Shown here piece by piece: positions 49,268-62,198 of a DNA stretch of 64,000 bases (the stretch's first letter is position 1; the number at the start of each line of letters is the position of its first letter). The DNA is from Saururus chinensis (Eukaryota > Streptophyta > Magnoliopsida > Piperales > Saururaceae). The notes under the pieces are model-generated. The model was not told the origin of the DNA. It did no database searches and saw only the letters and a program-made list of their open reading frames with translations. Made by a program: the position numbers and the translations under genes. The DNA is taken from positions 1 to 64,000 of the forward strand of contig CP141148.1 of NCBI GenBank assembly GCA_035235625.1, written 5' to 3'.

Positions 49268-50817
49268 ATGCATGTTCAAGTTATTTCTTGAAAAAAAGGC
49301 TCAAATGTGTAATCTTGAAAGTGAAGGCTAAGTTGTAAGTAGATGGAGCTTCCAGAGAAATACTTGTAGTTAAAGGTATATGCAAATGCTCCTGGATGAC
49401 AATGGAGATGATAATTTGTCTATAACAGTAGTTTCAAATGAACGACATAGGTCATTTGCACCTATTGATGATGGAAGTGGACTCAGTTAGAGGTAAAATT
49501 TCTTAAGATTATTATGTGTGAATATTTGAATTGGTGATAAAAGTAATAAGATTGAAGTTTTGAATTTTGTGTGTAATATGTAAGGTACACATCTCATGCA
49601 CATGAGAATATTAGACTTGGGATGTCACAAGGCGGTGTATCGTTTAGAACACAAACCTCAATGGGCTATCATTACCCCTACATCGGTGTTATCTTTATAT
49701 ACGTTGGGACTTCTAATCCAAAGTAAATTATATAAATCGCTAGCAATTTTACTTATTTAACAAGTTTTTAAGTAACACAAAACTTAATTCAAATTTATGA
49801 TGCATGTGTAGGGGAGCCCATGTCAATGATGATGGAGTTGTTATGAATGAGGCTAATAAAGGTGAAGATAATATTGTCAAAGCAAGTGATGAGGAGTATG
49901 GTATGAATTAAGAAGGTGTTAGAAAAGAGCAAAGTGTACAAGAGATGGTTGATCACAATGGAGATGATATAGTAGACAATGCAATTGCCACATATTATAT
50001 GGATGTCAATGATGAGAAGCCGTCATACTATGATGTTGAGAAGTCAATCTATGTGCTTATCACAAATGAGCAAATAGATGAGACAATCAATTGAGGTGTG
50101 GGTATGGAGCAATAGTCCAAAGAAGAGTTATTTGTTGAACGAATATTTGAGGATAGATAGGCATTTAGGGTCTATGGTTTTGAGAAAGTTTTCTAACACG
50201 AATCATGTCCAATACAAGGTTTTACGTGCAAATTCGACAGAATATACAGTTAAGTGTTATGATGATGCTTGCCTTTTCATAGATCAATGAGGAAGGGGTC
50301 GAATTACTTTAGATTTAAGATATATGGTGGTGACTACATTTGTAGGAATGTCCAACTTAGCATGAATCACAAGCAATGTAGATCATTATTTGTTTGCAGG
50401 GGTCATAAATATTAGCCATCAATGCTGAATTAGCTCTCACGTAAGGTGATATTAACTAAATAATTAAGGAGAGATTCCACGTGGACATTTCTTATAAAAA
50501 GGCATGGACGGTAATGAATATGGCCATAAAAGTTATTTATAGGATTTAGGTTGAATCATACAAATTATTGCTAATGTACCTCATGACAATAAAAGATGTA
50601 AATCCCGGTATCATATATGAGTTGGAGTACAACTAGTTGGTGGCGAGGGTCAGTGATTTGAATAGATGTTTTGGTCATTTGAGTTGTCTATAGTAGGTTT
50701 TAGGCATTACATCTCGGTGATTGGTGTCATGTTACTCACGTATACGACAAGTATCCTGGATCCCTTGTGGCAACAATGGCTATGGATGGGAACAAGGGGT
50801 TATTTTTTGTCACGCCC
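49268..50817 (+). pseudogene. Dead MULE transposase, N-terminal part
   Basis: Pieces on the plus strand match the MULE transposase at 54533-63410: CAAGTTATTTCTTG (49273), the segment at 49425-49500, the acidic region 49800-50090, and the DNA-binding domain (NHVQYKVLRANSTEYTVKCY, open at 50078-50290), then scraps with VDISYKKAW to 50560. Many stops and shifts. LTR E sits at its left end, and the repeat at 50818 cuts it just before the catalytic core. Confidence 0.85.
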
Positions 50818-53800
50818 GAGGTTTTTCCACACATTTACTTAAATTTTTTACTAAAATTCCATTTTCAAAACACAGAGATAAATCAAATAAATTAATACAA
50901 TTCAAAATGTGTGAAAACAACTTTCATAAATTAAATCATCTTAAAACAAATAAACGTTGTCAGGCGTGACCTAAAACAAAAGCGTGAGATTAAAACCTAC
51001 CATGGCCATGGGTTTTAAAAATAAAAACCTCTCAGGCATCTCTGAGTACAAGTTATTTCACAGTTTTAAAATTATTCGTACATACAAGCACAAGTCCAGT
51101 GTATAATACATTTCTCTCACCTTAAACAAAACATGAGATCGTTGCACCAAACTCCACATAGCTTCACTGCGATTTTACTGCTCTCAAAGTTGAGGAAGAA
51201 TTGTCCACACGGGGAATAGTCTAGTCTCAAACAGCTATTGATCGACTTACAAAAGCCTCCAGTCAAAGGGGCTAAAAAGATTGGGTGAGTATTTTCATAC
51301 TCAGTAGGAAAATACCTAGTAGGGGAAAAATATAAATCAATGAACTCTGTAAGTTCATATATAGATGTTTTTATGCAATCACACATGAAGCAAATAGAAA
51401 TAGGAAGTATAAATATTGTCACACATACAAATTATCGTACAGACCGAACTTACACTTACTCATATATCATGCTCTTACACTTACACTTTGAATCAATCTT
51501 ATCAGCTTACTCGTACAAACGTACGCTTACACTTACAACATGCGCCTACTCGTACGACCTTATTCGTACGAACTTACTTGTACGACCTTACTCGTACAAT
51601 CATATTCTTACACATAAATGTACTCTTACATCTTCCTTAGAAGCTTACACTTACACTCACACTTATGCTTACACTTACACTTACACTTACACTTACGCTT
51701 ACCGTCTGAATCAAAGTCTCACAAACTTACTCGCACAACATACTCATACTCATAAACTTACTCTTACTGTCTTCCATAGAAGCTCACACTTACTCTAAAT
51801 CTTACACGTACAACTTACTCAGAATCTGAAACATACAACTTACTCTTACGATCATACACATACTACCGACAACTGAAGCTCATTACAATTAATAAGCTCC
51901 AGCGTCGGAAAGAAATGGAATGTCATTGGGGCGTCACCTTAACCTTTGGGGAACAACTAGACACCATGGACTTTTCCGAAAGCAAGGCACACCTATGCTC
52001 ATGGGGCACATGATCAAATAGGTAAGAGCAGATCCATAATACTACTTACCTAAGTGCGCAAATGCCCACAAGGGCCATACAGTGCCAACAAGGGCCATAC
52101 AGTGCCAACAAGGGCTATATAGTGCCAACTAAGGGTAGGAATCTTACAGTGCCGCTCTTAGGCAGAGCATACAGTGCCATCGGTAGGCAGAAAACATACA
52201 AAGCCCACGAAGGGCAGAAACTTACAGTGCTCTCAACAGAGCATCAAACATCTGGGCCGAAAAATAGCACCAAGACTAAAACCCGCAGAAAAATACCATG
52301 GCTAAACTAGAAAGGACGCTCAGTCGATTACTTATTGACTGGCATAAAAACGGAACTTAATCCATCGAAACCCTCAGTCTCAACCTCACAACGTTATAAA
52401 ATTAGGGTTATTTACATTCAAGTTCATATTAGGTAACATATGCACATACAATTATGATCAGAACGACTTCCATCTTACAAATCTCTCCACAGTCTTACCT
52501 TAACTCATAATCCATACTAATAATCTTACCATCATAAGGCTACCCAGCACTTGATGTTACCAACACACCTTGGTCAAGATTGACAACTACCTCTAGCAAG
52601 CCGAAAAACAAAACTTCCTTCCTCTTATAATATAATACATCTACATCTACACTATTGCAACTAGCACAAATACAAAGTCTTTATAAGCTGAACAATATTT
52701 GATTAGATGAGTCATAACCGAGTTGTACAAAATCACCACCAATGCCTTATGCCACCAACCAGCGGTTGGCCACATGAATTTTCCATTTGTATTTGACTCT
52801 TAATACAATCAAAACTATAGTATGAATCCATGCAAGGACACAGTGGCACATCAAAAATCCAAAAGATGACTATCGTGAAAAACAATAAAATTCGTTATTA
52901 GCCACCGCAAAAAATAATAAAATTCGTCATTAGCCGGAATTTCTGACACAAACATTCACCATATGTAAAAGTTCTCCCAGTGCATAAATCCAGAAAATTA
53001 ACTCTTCAATAACCTAAAACCCATTTCATTCTCAGCTATCCAATAACGAGACTTCAGATCAAAGCAATTGCCCACTGCTCCACATGCATTTTACAAAACT
53101 CCCTCAACAATTATAGCAACTACCACAACAAATCAAAAGCTCAGCAACATCCCAAAATTCACAAAAAAAATCAGATTACCAAATAACCCAGAGAAAAGGG
53201 GAGAACTAAGATGGGGAGGAGAGAGAGCCAGACGTAAACCCGCTCAGAGATCTCCAAGAGCAGATCCGGTAGCTTCTGGTATAAGAACCGTTTGAAGAGC
53301 GCCATATGCAGCTGCCGTCTCCGCTGGCAAATCCCGTCAATGGCAGTTCCTCCTTGAAATCGGACCGAGACAAATCCCGTCCTAGCGGTTCCTCCTCAAA
53401 ATCGGACTAAGAGCATCACTCTGGTTCGATGGCCTGTCAGTCAACATCGATCTTGGTCAGGCGCATTTGAAAATAGTGAGCAGCATAAACCGTAGCCTCT
53501 CCTCCTATAGAAACCACCCAACCATCAATAGCCCCCATCTCGCCCCCTTTTCCCAGGAAGCCCTTGATCTCCCAATCCTTCAATGTCGCCATCCTCATCT
53601 TGTCCCTAGCTGCCAGATGTGGCTACCTCTTCATCTCCCCAACTTCGGCCATGCTATCGCTAGCCTCTGTCGGGCTCCTCAACGTCCAGCTCCGCCTTCG
53701 GTTAGTGCAACGTGTTCGATGGAGAATGGGTCCCGGATGACACCTACCCCCTTTGCCGAGAAGGGATTCAACTACTTGCTAACAGCCTGGAAGAACAAAA

Positions 53801-53880
53801 GTATGGGTGGAAGCCCCGGCGTTACGGGATCCCTTAGGCATCGTTGTAAGAGAGAACCCAGGAAGAGGAGAAAAGACTCG
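50818..53880 (-). mobile_element. Long LTR related to family A, minus orientation
   Basis: Starts on the plus strand with TGTCACGCCCGAGG, the reverse complement of an LTR 3' end. Going right it shows the inverted order of family A: double stem-loop (51250-51303), block 5 (51420-51860), block 3/4-like repeats of CAGTGCCAACAAGGGC (52060-52230), block 2 (52230-52260). The 5' end was not found; 53000-53880 is GC-richer with a meaningless ORF (53467-53889). Confidence 0.65.
51420..51860 (-). repeat. Minisatellite block 5, inverted copy
   Basis: Runs of TTACACTTACACTTACACTT and ACTCGTACGACCTTACTCGT. ORFs such as YTYTYTYTYAY across it are artefacts. Confidence 0.85.
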
Positions 53881-54017
53881 TTATCTTAAAATCTAGGATT
53901 GATAATTTTTAAAAGGCGTAAGTCTTATTATAGGCAATAGATCAAATCTGACGGTCCAACACAGGCACCGTAACTTGTTAAGTTATAACCCATTCGCACT
54001 AGGTAATTTTTCGTGTT

Positions 54018-54050
<33 letters not shown>
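53881..54050. other. AT-rich gap ending in a (TA)n tract
   Basis: 54020-54050 is a TA run that receives the next two elements. Confidence 0.7.
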
Positions 54051-54054
<4 letters not shown>

Positions 54055-54515
54055 AAATTTATATGAGCCCGGGCTCATATAAATCTATGTGAGCTCGGGC
54101 TCTATGGCCGTCGGATTTACATCCGGCGGCCCATAATACTTATGGGTTTAACTAATAAGTATAACTCATGAATATTATGAGCCACCGGATGTAAATCTGA
54201 CGGCTTATAGAGCCCGGGCTCATGTAAGTTTATATGAGCCGGGGCTCATATAAACGGGACTCATATATAGGGCCCATATATCTCTATGTGAGCCCGGGCT
54301 CATATAAACGGGACTCATATATAGGGCCCATATATCTCTATGTGAGCCCGGGCTCTATGGGTCATCAGATTTACATCTGGCGGCCCATATTACTCATGGG
54401 TTTATAATATTCATAAAACCCATAAGTATTATAGGCCATCAGATATAATCCAACGGCCCATAGAACCCGGGCTCATATAGGCATATATAAGCCCGGGCTC
54501 ATATTAACTTTTTCC
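54051..54515. mobile_element. Fold-back MITE with GAGCCCGGGCTC palindromes
   Basis: The ends GAAAAAATTTATATGAGCCC and, inverted, GGAAAAAGTTAATATGAGCC pair, and the arms continue (GGGCTCATATAAATC, GGGCTTATATATGCC, then CGGATTTACATC-like words). It contains GAGCCCGGGCTC many times and a 54-bp tandem duplication (54256-54363). It sits between TA runs, so its target duplication is masked. No coding. Confidence 0.85.
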
Positions 54516-54532
54516 TATATATATATATATAG

Positions 54533-54840
54533 GGAAATTTATTAAAATAATAATTAAAAAATAATAATTACTAAAATATACCACTTTGGGAAATATTTCC
54601 CAAAGTGGTGTTCGTTTTTGCCACGCTGGTGCCAGCGTGGCTTTTTTTTATATTTTTTAAGTTAATTTCGTCGTTTAGAACGACGAAATTGGCTTGAATA
54701 TGATTTCGTCATTCTAAACAACGAAACCTTATATTACTTGACCCGGTTTCGTCGTTCTGAACGACGAAACTACCACACTTAACGTTATTTCGGGCGGTCG
54801 TGGGAGGACACTGATTTCGTCGTTCTAAACGACGAAATCA
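54533..54840 (+). repeat. MULE left terminal inverted repeat
   Basis: Starts GGAAATTTATTAAAATAAT. It contains TTTGGGAAATATTTCCCAAA, CCACGCTGGTGCCAGCGTGG, and four 23-bp palindromes of the form TTTCGTCGTT-3 nt-AACGACGAAA at 54666, 54704, 54747 and 54815 (one slightly degenerate). Confidence 0.9.
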
Positions 54841-55089
54841 AATAAATTTTTTTAAAAATTACTATTTAAAACTAATTTTATCACCTGTCCCTGTTCATTC
54901 ATTCAAAACACAAAACACAGATAAATATGCACGACTTCATTCATTCCACCCATAACAAATATCACCATAACAAATATCACTATCACGAATATCACCATAA
55001 CAAATATAAGTAAAGTACATCATATACGAGTAACAAATATAATACATCACAAGTAATATCATAATCTCCTACGTCCTCGTCCTCACCCT

Positions 55090-56290
55090 CGTCCTCGATG
55101 GGGGTGTACGAGCTCCTCATAATCTACCTCTGGTTGTGGCTCTAACTCTGGCTCCAACTGGGGCTCGGGCTCCGACTAGGGCTGGGGCTCTGGCTACGAC
55201 TCCATGTCAGGCTCCTGCTCGGGCTCCAGCTCAGCATAAGTAATAGATGGTACAATACGAGCTGGCCGATGTCGTCTATAATATAAAATCGGATCTGGCT
55301 GAGTGACATGTGTAGTTTCTGGAAATGATGAACATGGAGGAGAGCTATATGCTGCTGATGATGATGGAATATCAGGGCATGAAGAGTGCATCGGCTGCAT
55401 CTGAGCGGCCTTGTCGATAGGATAATCTTGATGAACATCCGCGATCACCGAATGAAGTAGTGGCAAGCTACGAAGGACATCATTAGACGATCTAATCACC
55501 GACTCACATGCTGCTGCTAAGTCCTTGCGCGAAATACAGGTGACAAGTGCATCACCCAAATACGCATTAGTATGTCGAAGCTGACGAAGCTATAAAAAAA
55601 TAAATTAAATATTAGATAAATAATTAAAACAAAATAAGAAAATAATATATGCCTTAATTAACAAAGTTGTACTTACTAGAGTTGCCTCAGATGCTCCCCT
55701 AGGCTGATATGTCATCTCCTCATGATCTACCTCTGGCTGTGGCTCTAACTCTGACTCCAACTGGGGCTCGGGCTCCGGCTGCGACTCCATGTCAAGCTCC
55801 TGCTCGGGCTCCGGCTCAGCATAAGTAATAGATGGTACAATACGAGCTGGCCGATGTTGTCTATAATATAAAATCGGATCTAGCTGAGTGACATGTGTAG
55901 TATCTGGAAATGATGAACCTGGAGGAGAGCTATATGCTGCTGATGATGATGGAATATCAGGGCATGAAGAGTGCATCGGCTGCGTCTGAGCGGCCTCGTT
56001 GACAGGATAATCTCGATGAACATCCGTGATCACCGAATGAAGTAGTGGCAAGCTACGAAGGACATCATTAGACGATCTAATCACCGACTCACATGCTGCT
56101 GCTAAGTCCTCGCGCGAAATACAGGTGACAAGTGCATCACTCAAATACACATTAGTATGTCGAAGCTGACGAAGCTATAAAAAAATAAATTAAATATTAG
56201 ATAAATAATTAAAACAAAATAAGAAAATAAAATATGCCTTAATTAACAAAGTTGTACTTACTAGAGCTGCCTCAGATGCTCCCTTAGGTT
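55090..56290 (-). repeat. 584-bp tandem duplication in the PMD gene
   Basis: Two copies of an exon plus adjoining intron lie 584 bp apart (for example CGAAGGACATCATTAGACGA at 55471 and 56055). They are nearly identical, so the duplication is recent. Each encodes a proline/glutamate-rich C-terminal segment. Confidence 0.9.
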
Positions 56291-57954
56291 GATATGTCAT
56301 CTCCTCTACATCATCGCGCGGTAAAATATATCGCCGTGTAATCGGTAAATACCAGTGCATATAAGTACTACGAACATCTCACAATGTCGTAGCCAGCTCC
56401 CCTCTAATAATAGTGGATCTCCTATCCTCCCATCGAGCAATATACAACGCATGATATATAGCCCAGTCGGTAATATGGTGGCCCTGTCGAGTGATGCGAT
56501 GGACAAACTCGACAGTAGAAGGTGGGACCCCTTGCTCCAGGTTAAACTGGAGCATTACACGATCTGGCACATACATCTCTATAATCTCATAACATATGAG
56601 AGGGGTTCGAGAAAGCCACACCTCTCGACCGTCAGTGCAGAGTGGAGGTATCACATCGAACAAGTCCTCCGAGTACGGCTGCCAAATAATCTATATAATA
56701 TATAAAGATAAGTTAGTTTAAATAACGACAAAATTTTTTAAAATCATTATATAAAAGGGTTCAACACAGCAATAAAATTACCTGGTATGGCCGCTGGTGG
56801 TCTAACTCCCCTCTATACAAACGGAGGACTCCTTGTGGATTTTCGGTTCTCTTCTTCCGAACATTCCACCTTAAGGAGTTAAATTTAAGAAATGAGTTCA
56901 GCATATGTTCATAAAACGTTGCACAAAAAGTAATGTGGTAAACATAAATACAACCTACCTCGCCCCTAATGGAGCACCCTCGACCAAGCGACCCATCTCA
57001 GCAGTTGGTTGGCCGATGTGTAAGTGCTCCCACGACCATAACTATGTCATAAAATAGTGATAACAAATATTATAAATAAAAAATTATACGTGACTAAAAC
57101 TCCAAGTAAAGTTACACAATTATTTACCTGAAGAAGAGTCAGACAGCCCACAATCCCCGAGGTCATGGCCTGGCATGCCTTTCCTAACTCTCGGTATAGG
57201 AATGCGAGAGTAGCACTGCCCCATGAATAAGTGCCAGCCATGTCAAAGTCGTGAAGGAGAGAGAGATACGAAACATGCACGTGGCTGCTCGTGGTATCCG
57301 CAAATATGGTGGCTCCAAGTAAATGCAATATATAGGCTCGTGCATGCTGCTCGATAACTATCTTTGTAGCATCGGCTGGGAGCTCACGAAACTCCTGTAA
57401 CAGCCATCGTAGGCTCACTCGGCTACCACACATCACTGTAGGAGGAGGAGCTCTACCAAGAAGTCTAAGTAATATATCCATATGAGCTCCTCCTGTCGTG
57501 CTTGTCACCGGACGTCCATCAATACGGAGTCCTAATAGAACTGCCACATCCATGAGCGTGATGGACATCTCTCCATATGACAAATGAAACGTCTATGTCT
57601 CCATCCTCCATCTCTCAACAAGAGCCGTCAATAGAGGCCGATCGAGACGAACATGATGTAGATGAATGAAATGGCCGAATCCCGCTCGTTCGATATAAGG
57701 TAATATACGCTCATCTATAGGCCAATGGCGGAGGTATTTAAAATGTTCGGTGCACTCAAGGCACCCGGGGTCCTATAATAAATTTTAAAATTATAACATG
57801 TCGTATTATATCAACCAAAAAACAATGAAACAAATTTTAAAAAAAGTTATCATACCTCTCCTCTCCAAATAGCAGCAGACCTATGTGACTCCTGCTCTAC
57901 GAGTAAAGAAGCATCACTCGGGCCTGGCCCGTAACAAGGCTCTGCATGATCCAT
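55142..57954 (-). pseudogene. Plant mobile domain (MAIN-like) gene in the MULE
   Basis: Exon 1 (57954-57856) reads MDHAEPCYGPGPSDASLL; exon 2 (57772-57128) holds the core: FGHFIHLHHVRLDRPLLTAL, YGEMSITLMDVAVLLGLRID and SYLSLLHDFDMAGTYSWGSA. Further exons near 57045-56963, 56870-56780 and 56690-56290 give LWSWEHLHIGQP and FDVIPPLCTDGREVWLSR, then ITRRYILP. A duplicated tail exon follows (56150-55142). Plant mobile domain proteins of the MAIN/MAIL1 family help silence repeats and maintain genome integrity; many relatives ride in Mutator and gypsy elements. A TAG at 57595-57593 and a TGA near 56379, each one transition from a sense codon, break it. Splice sites placed by eye. Confidence 0.85.
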
Positions 57955-60779
57955 ATGATCTGTGGAAGATGAAGATCATATCATTAATCGTAAGGAATAC
58001 ATGCGTACGTAACTAAAAAAATATAATAAATACAGAGGTTGATTATATGTTTACTAATCAACAGGAGGGTTTCTACATGATTTACTATTATGCCCACTTT
58101 GTTTACACCTCCCGCATTTATATCCTCCTCTACCATCTCTTTCCATTGTTCTGCGGTCCATGGTATTCCTAATGCGAACAGACCGTGGGCGACCGGGTTG
58201 CCTTGTTGCTATCGGTGGGTATAACACAAACGGTATATCCCTCTCCCAATACTCCCGACCACGAGGAGAATAAAATTCTGTAGAGTACACATTTCTATAA
58301 GTAGAAGATGTGTAAAACAGTGATGCATTGATTGGCTCCCACCGCTTTGCCCACACAGCGATAAGGTGCGAGCAAGGATAACCATAAACCTGAGGGATGT
58401 TGCATGTACAAGTATGCATCGCAGCATTTACCATAACCTTGCGGGCACGAATTGATGTCACTGCACCGACTCCTGTTGATCCTATTAACTATATACTCCC
58501 CAATTTTTCTTGTTTGCTCTCTCAATATGGCTTCCACTCTAGGAGTATATGGGGTGACTATGGCAGAGGCGGCAGAAGATCGTTTAACAAAAAATTTTAT
58601 GAGCCGATAAAAGATAGCTGACACTAAAGCCTGCATGGGTAACCCTCGTGCCCCCTTCAAGATGCTATTTAAACTTTCAGCCATATTTGTAGTCGTCATG
58701 CCAAATGTCATAAAACCACCGTGTGCAAGGGACCACTGTGCAAGATGCAATTCTCCTCCTAAGAGGAGATGTTTTGCCGTAGGACTCTCTTGACCAATCA
58801 AGTCCATTTTAGCATCAAACTTTTCTACTGTGAGTGCACAAGTTGCTGCCCCAATCAAGTCCGTCAGTGTATCATTTTTGAACTCCTTAAAATTTGCTTT
58901 TATGTGATGGATGCAATAACGATGGTGGTAATCCGGCTCTGGAAGAACCTCAGGCACTGCCTTCTGAAGCCCCTTATGTCGATCTGAAATAATGACGATG
59001 TTTGTCATGCCCATCAGTACATGATCCCTCAATTCCATTAGAAACCATTTCCAATTGTCTCCGTCTTCCTTCCCGACAAGCCCGAATGCAAGAAGAAATA
59101 ACCCATTATTTCCATCTGTAGCCGTTGCAGCCATAAGAGCACCAGGATATCTGCCATACAAGTGAGTGGCATCACCGCCAATCACAGGGATGCAATGTCA
59201 AAACCCAGCTATAGACGGCCCAAATGCCCAAAACAACCGTCTAAATCTCCTACAAGTGCCACCATCTGCACGAGGTACTACATCATCCTCTAAGCGGTAG
59301 TATGTGTCAGGATTGGCTTCTTGCACCGCCCTTAGGTACATTGGCAACAATTTATACGATTCAACCCAATCTCCATAAATGGCCTTGATCGCCATATTCC
59401 TTGCTGCCCATGCTTTCTTATAAGATATGTCAACATGATACTTCTCCTTCATTCTTTGAATAATATCCCCTGGTGTGAGAGTTAATGCGGCTTGGATAGC
59501 GGGCATTATGACCTTCGAAATAAAGGAGGCACTACACTGCCTATGATCTGTGCTAAGCTGGGCATTCCGACATGTGTGGTCACCTTTGTACGTCTTCAAT
59601 TTAAAGAACCCACCACCCCTTTTGATTGAGCCATGCACTCTCCAAGGGCAAGTACTATCAATGCACTTCACTGTATACTCCGCCGGATTTGTTCGTACAA
59701 CCTTGTATTCGACATGATTTTGAATGGAAAACTCCTGCAAGGCTGTAACGAATGCTTCTTTATTCTCAAAGATGCGGGCAACATATAACTTATCTTCATT
59801 TTTGTTGGTCCAAATCCATTATAGAATTCACTGCCGCATCTATCTCCTCATCTGTGATGTGTGCATAAAGTGGCTCCACTTCACAGTACGGCGGCTCTTC
59901 ATCATCTACATTCATATCATTCCCAGCAATGGCATTGTCTACCGCATCATCCCCCTCGCCGTCAACCATCTGTTGAGCACTTTCTTCACCTCTAACCCCT
60001 TCTACATTCATATCAGAATCTTCTCCACTTACTTCGTCAATATTATCTTCACCTTCATTATCCTCATTTTCATCAATATCTTCACCGTAGACATATCCCC
60101 CCTACATATAAACATCGCATATGTATTAAATTTCGTAAGCCTAAAAAGTTGAATTCATTTATAAATATATATTTCACCTCTGATTAGATGGTCCAGCATC
60201 GGTATGACCAACATACGTGTAGGGGTAATGAAGGCCCATCGAACTTTGAGTTTCATACCATGCACCGCCTTGAGACATTTGAACTCTAAATGGCTCGTGT
60301 GCATGCGTCGTAGACCTTCCATATTACACACAAAATATCAAAATTTAGCTAAACGTATTTTCATTAAATGATAATAAGATTGAAAATGTATTCACAACTA
60401 AATCAACCCTTACCTCCAAGTAGGTCCACTTCTATCGTAAATAGGGGCAGACGACCTATGACGTTCATTTGAAGCTACTGTCATAGATAAATTTCCCTCT
60501 TCTTCGTCGTCCACCGGCACTTGCATATGACTTTCATTGTTCACATTTCTATCCGAGCTCCTTTGTGAGCTTCTGTGGGAGCTCCTATGTGAACTACTTC
60601 GTCTTTCACTAGTCACTCGGGCCTCTTTTTCGAGAAATAACTCGAAAGAAATTATGTGACGCGAGTGGTGAAACATAAAAGCCATTGATGAATCATCATT
60701 TATGTTCATTAGTATCATTCTCGATCCATAGGATGGAAGATTACATTTGATAGTAATTTTCCATCTTCTTCGATCTAAC

Positions 60780-62198
60780 TGATAAGTATGAAATCTATAT
60801 CTATTTTATATGCTTTTTTACCTTATTTGCTAGTATAGATTAGGTTAATTTAGAGATAATTATAGTTTATTTAGATTAAGATAAATATTAGTATTTTAGT
60901 TTAATTATTAATAATTTTGTAGTTATTAGTAGTTTAGACATGTATTTAAATCAAGATGGAATTTTAATTATATTCTACATGTCTAAAATATGGTATTTTA
61001 TGTTTTGTAGGTAAAGTGCGCTTATCGAAGTACTTGGACGATGTTTGAAATGATTAAAAATAGTATTCATATGTTTTAAAGTGATTTGGACAACTTTTCG
61101 GAGTTATAAACAAGTTAGAAATTAATATGGACACAAAGGAAAGCTTAATGAACAGAATATGAACAGTCCGGGAAAACAGAAACACTGTAGCCGATCGATC
61201 GGGGTCACTTACCGATTGATCGGGATAACGTGAATTTAGATGAAAATACAGTGTATCCGATCGATCGGGCATGCAGGGCGATCGATCGGCATAACATGCA
61301 GTTTCCTTGTTTGACCCAAATTCCAATCCTTTTCATATTGGACTTCTTCCTACGGAACTTATGCCTATAAAAAGACATATTTGACTTAGAATTGGGGGAT
61401 TTAAGTAGATTTTAGGAAGAGAAAAAAGAAGAAGAAGATGGAAGAGAATTCAAAGTTTCTAATGGAGATTTAAGTGCTTTCTTCTACCATGGAAGGCTAG
61501 ACTTTTCTTTTACTTAGGAGTTGATGAAACTATAGATAAGTTTCAGTTTCTTTTCTTTTTAATTTAGATCTCAGTTGTGAATGATGACAATTGTATGATA
61601 TGGATTTCTTTTTTAATGGAAGAGCTTTTCATGTTTATTCAAATCTATGTTGATTTATTGTCTTGTAGATGATAGATTGATGTAGTTTTGATATTTGCAT
61701 CGATTCTAATTTCTGTGATTTAGATGAGATGGTCATACAATAGTTTTAATGTTCAGATAATTAATGACTTGGATGAGTTATTCTAAGATTAGACGGGTCA
61801 TGCCTATAGCTAGTTTAGTGTAGATGATTCGTGCTATTGTCGAAGATAGTTCATGCCATGGAAGTTAATTAATGATTCTTTTTGAAGTAATTCTAGCTTG
61901 TAGCTGAGAATACTTGTTCATATTCACACTAGATTTAGATTAAAAGTTAAGGAATTGTTATGGTTCTATAGTGGATTCGATTTCCTAAGTAATTTCCATC
62001 AAATTAATCTCTTATTTTAAACTAGTTGATTTCTTTCTTTTGCTTAATTTAAGTTTAAGTTTGTTTTAGTTTTTAATCAGCAAATTCCTTTTTAGATTTA
62101 GTGATAATCCATCCGTCCCTGAGGTTCGACAACCCTTAAATACTTATCCTAGTACAATTACCTTGTACACTTGCAAAGGGTTTAATTATAAACGATCA
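60780..62198 (+). mobile_element. Solo LTR G, full length 1419 bp, TSD CTAAC
   Basis: Starts TGATAAGTATG and ends AACGATCA, flanked by CTAAC (60775-60779, 62199-62203). The TATA box is at 61366 (TATAAAAAG), which sets the orientation. CCGATCGATCGG-type words lie at 61190-61290. TCCCTGAGGTTCGAC at 62116-62130. It is the reference copy for 1-187 and 32560-33289. Confidence 0.95.
61366..61374 (+). promoter_or_regulatory. TATA box of family G LTR
   Basis: TATAAAAAG after GCC, with a purine-rich stretch (AAGAAGAAGAAGATGG) about 60 bp on. The shorter copy at 32560 lacks it. Confidence 0.55.

Noticed and set aside
51340-51798. Tyr/Thr-rich ORFs (YTYTYAYTY)
   Set aside because: They translate a TTACAC-type minisatellite and have no independent support.
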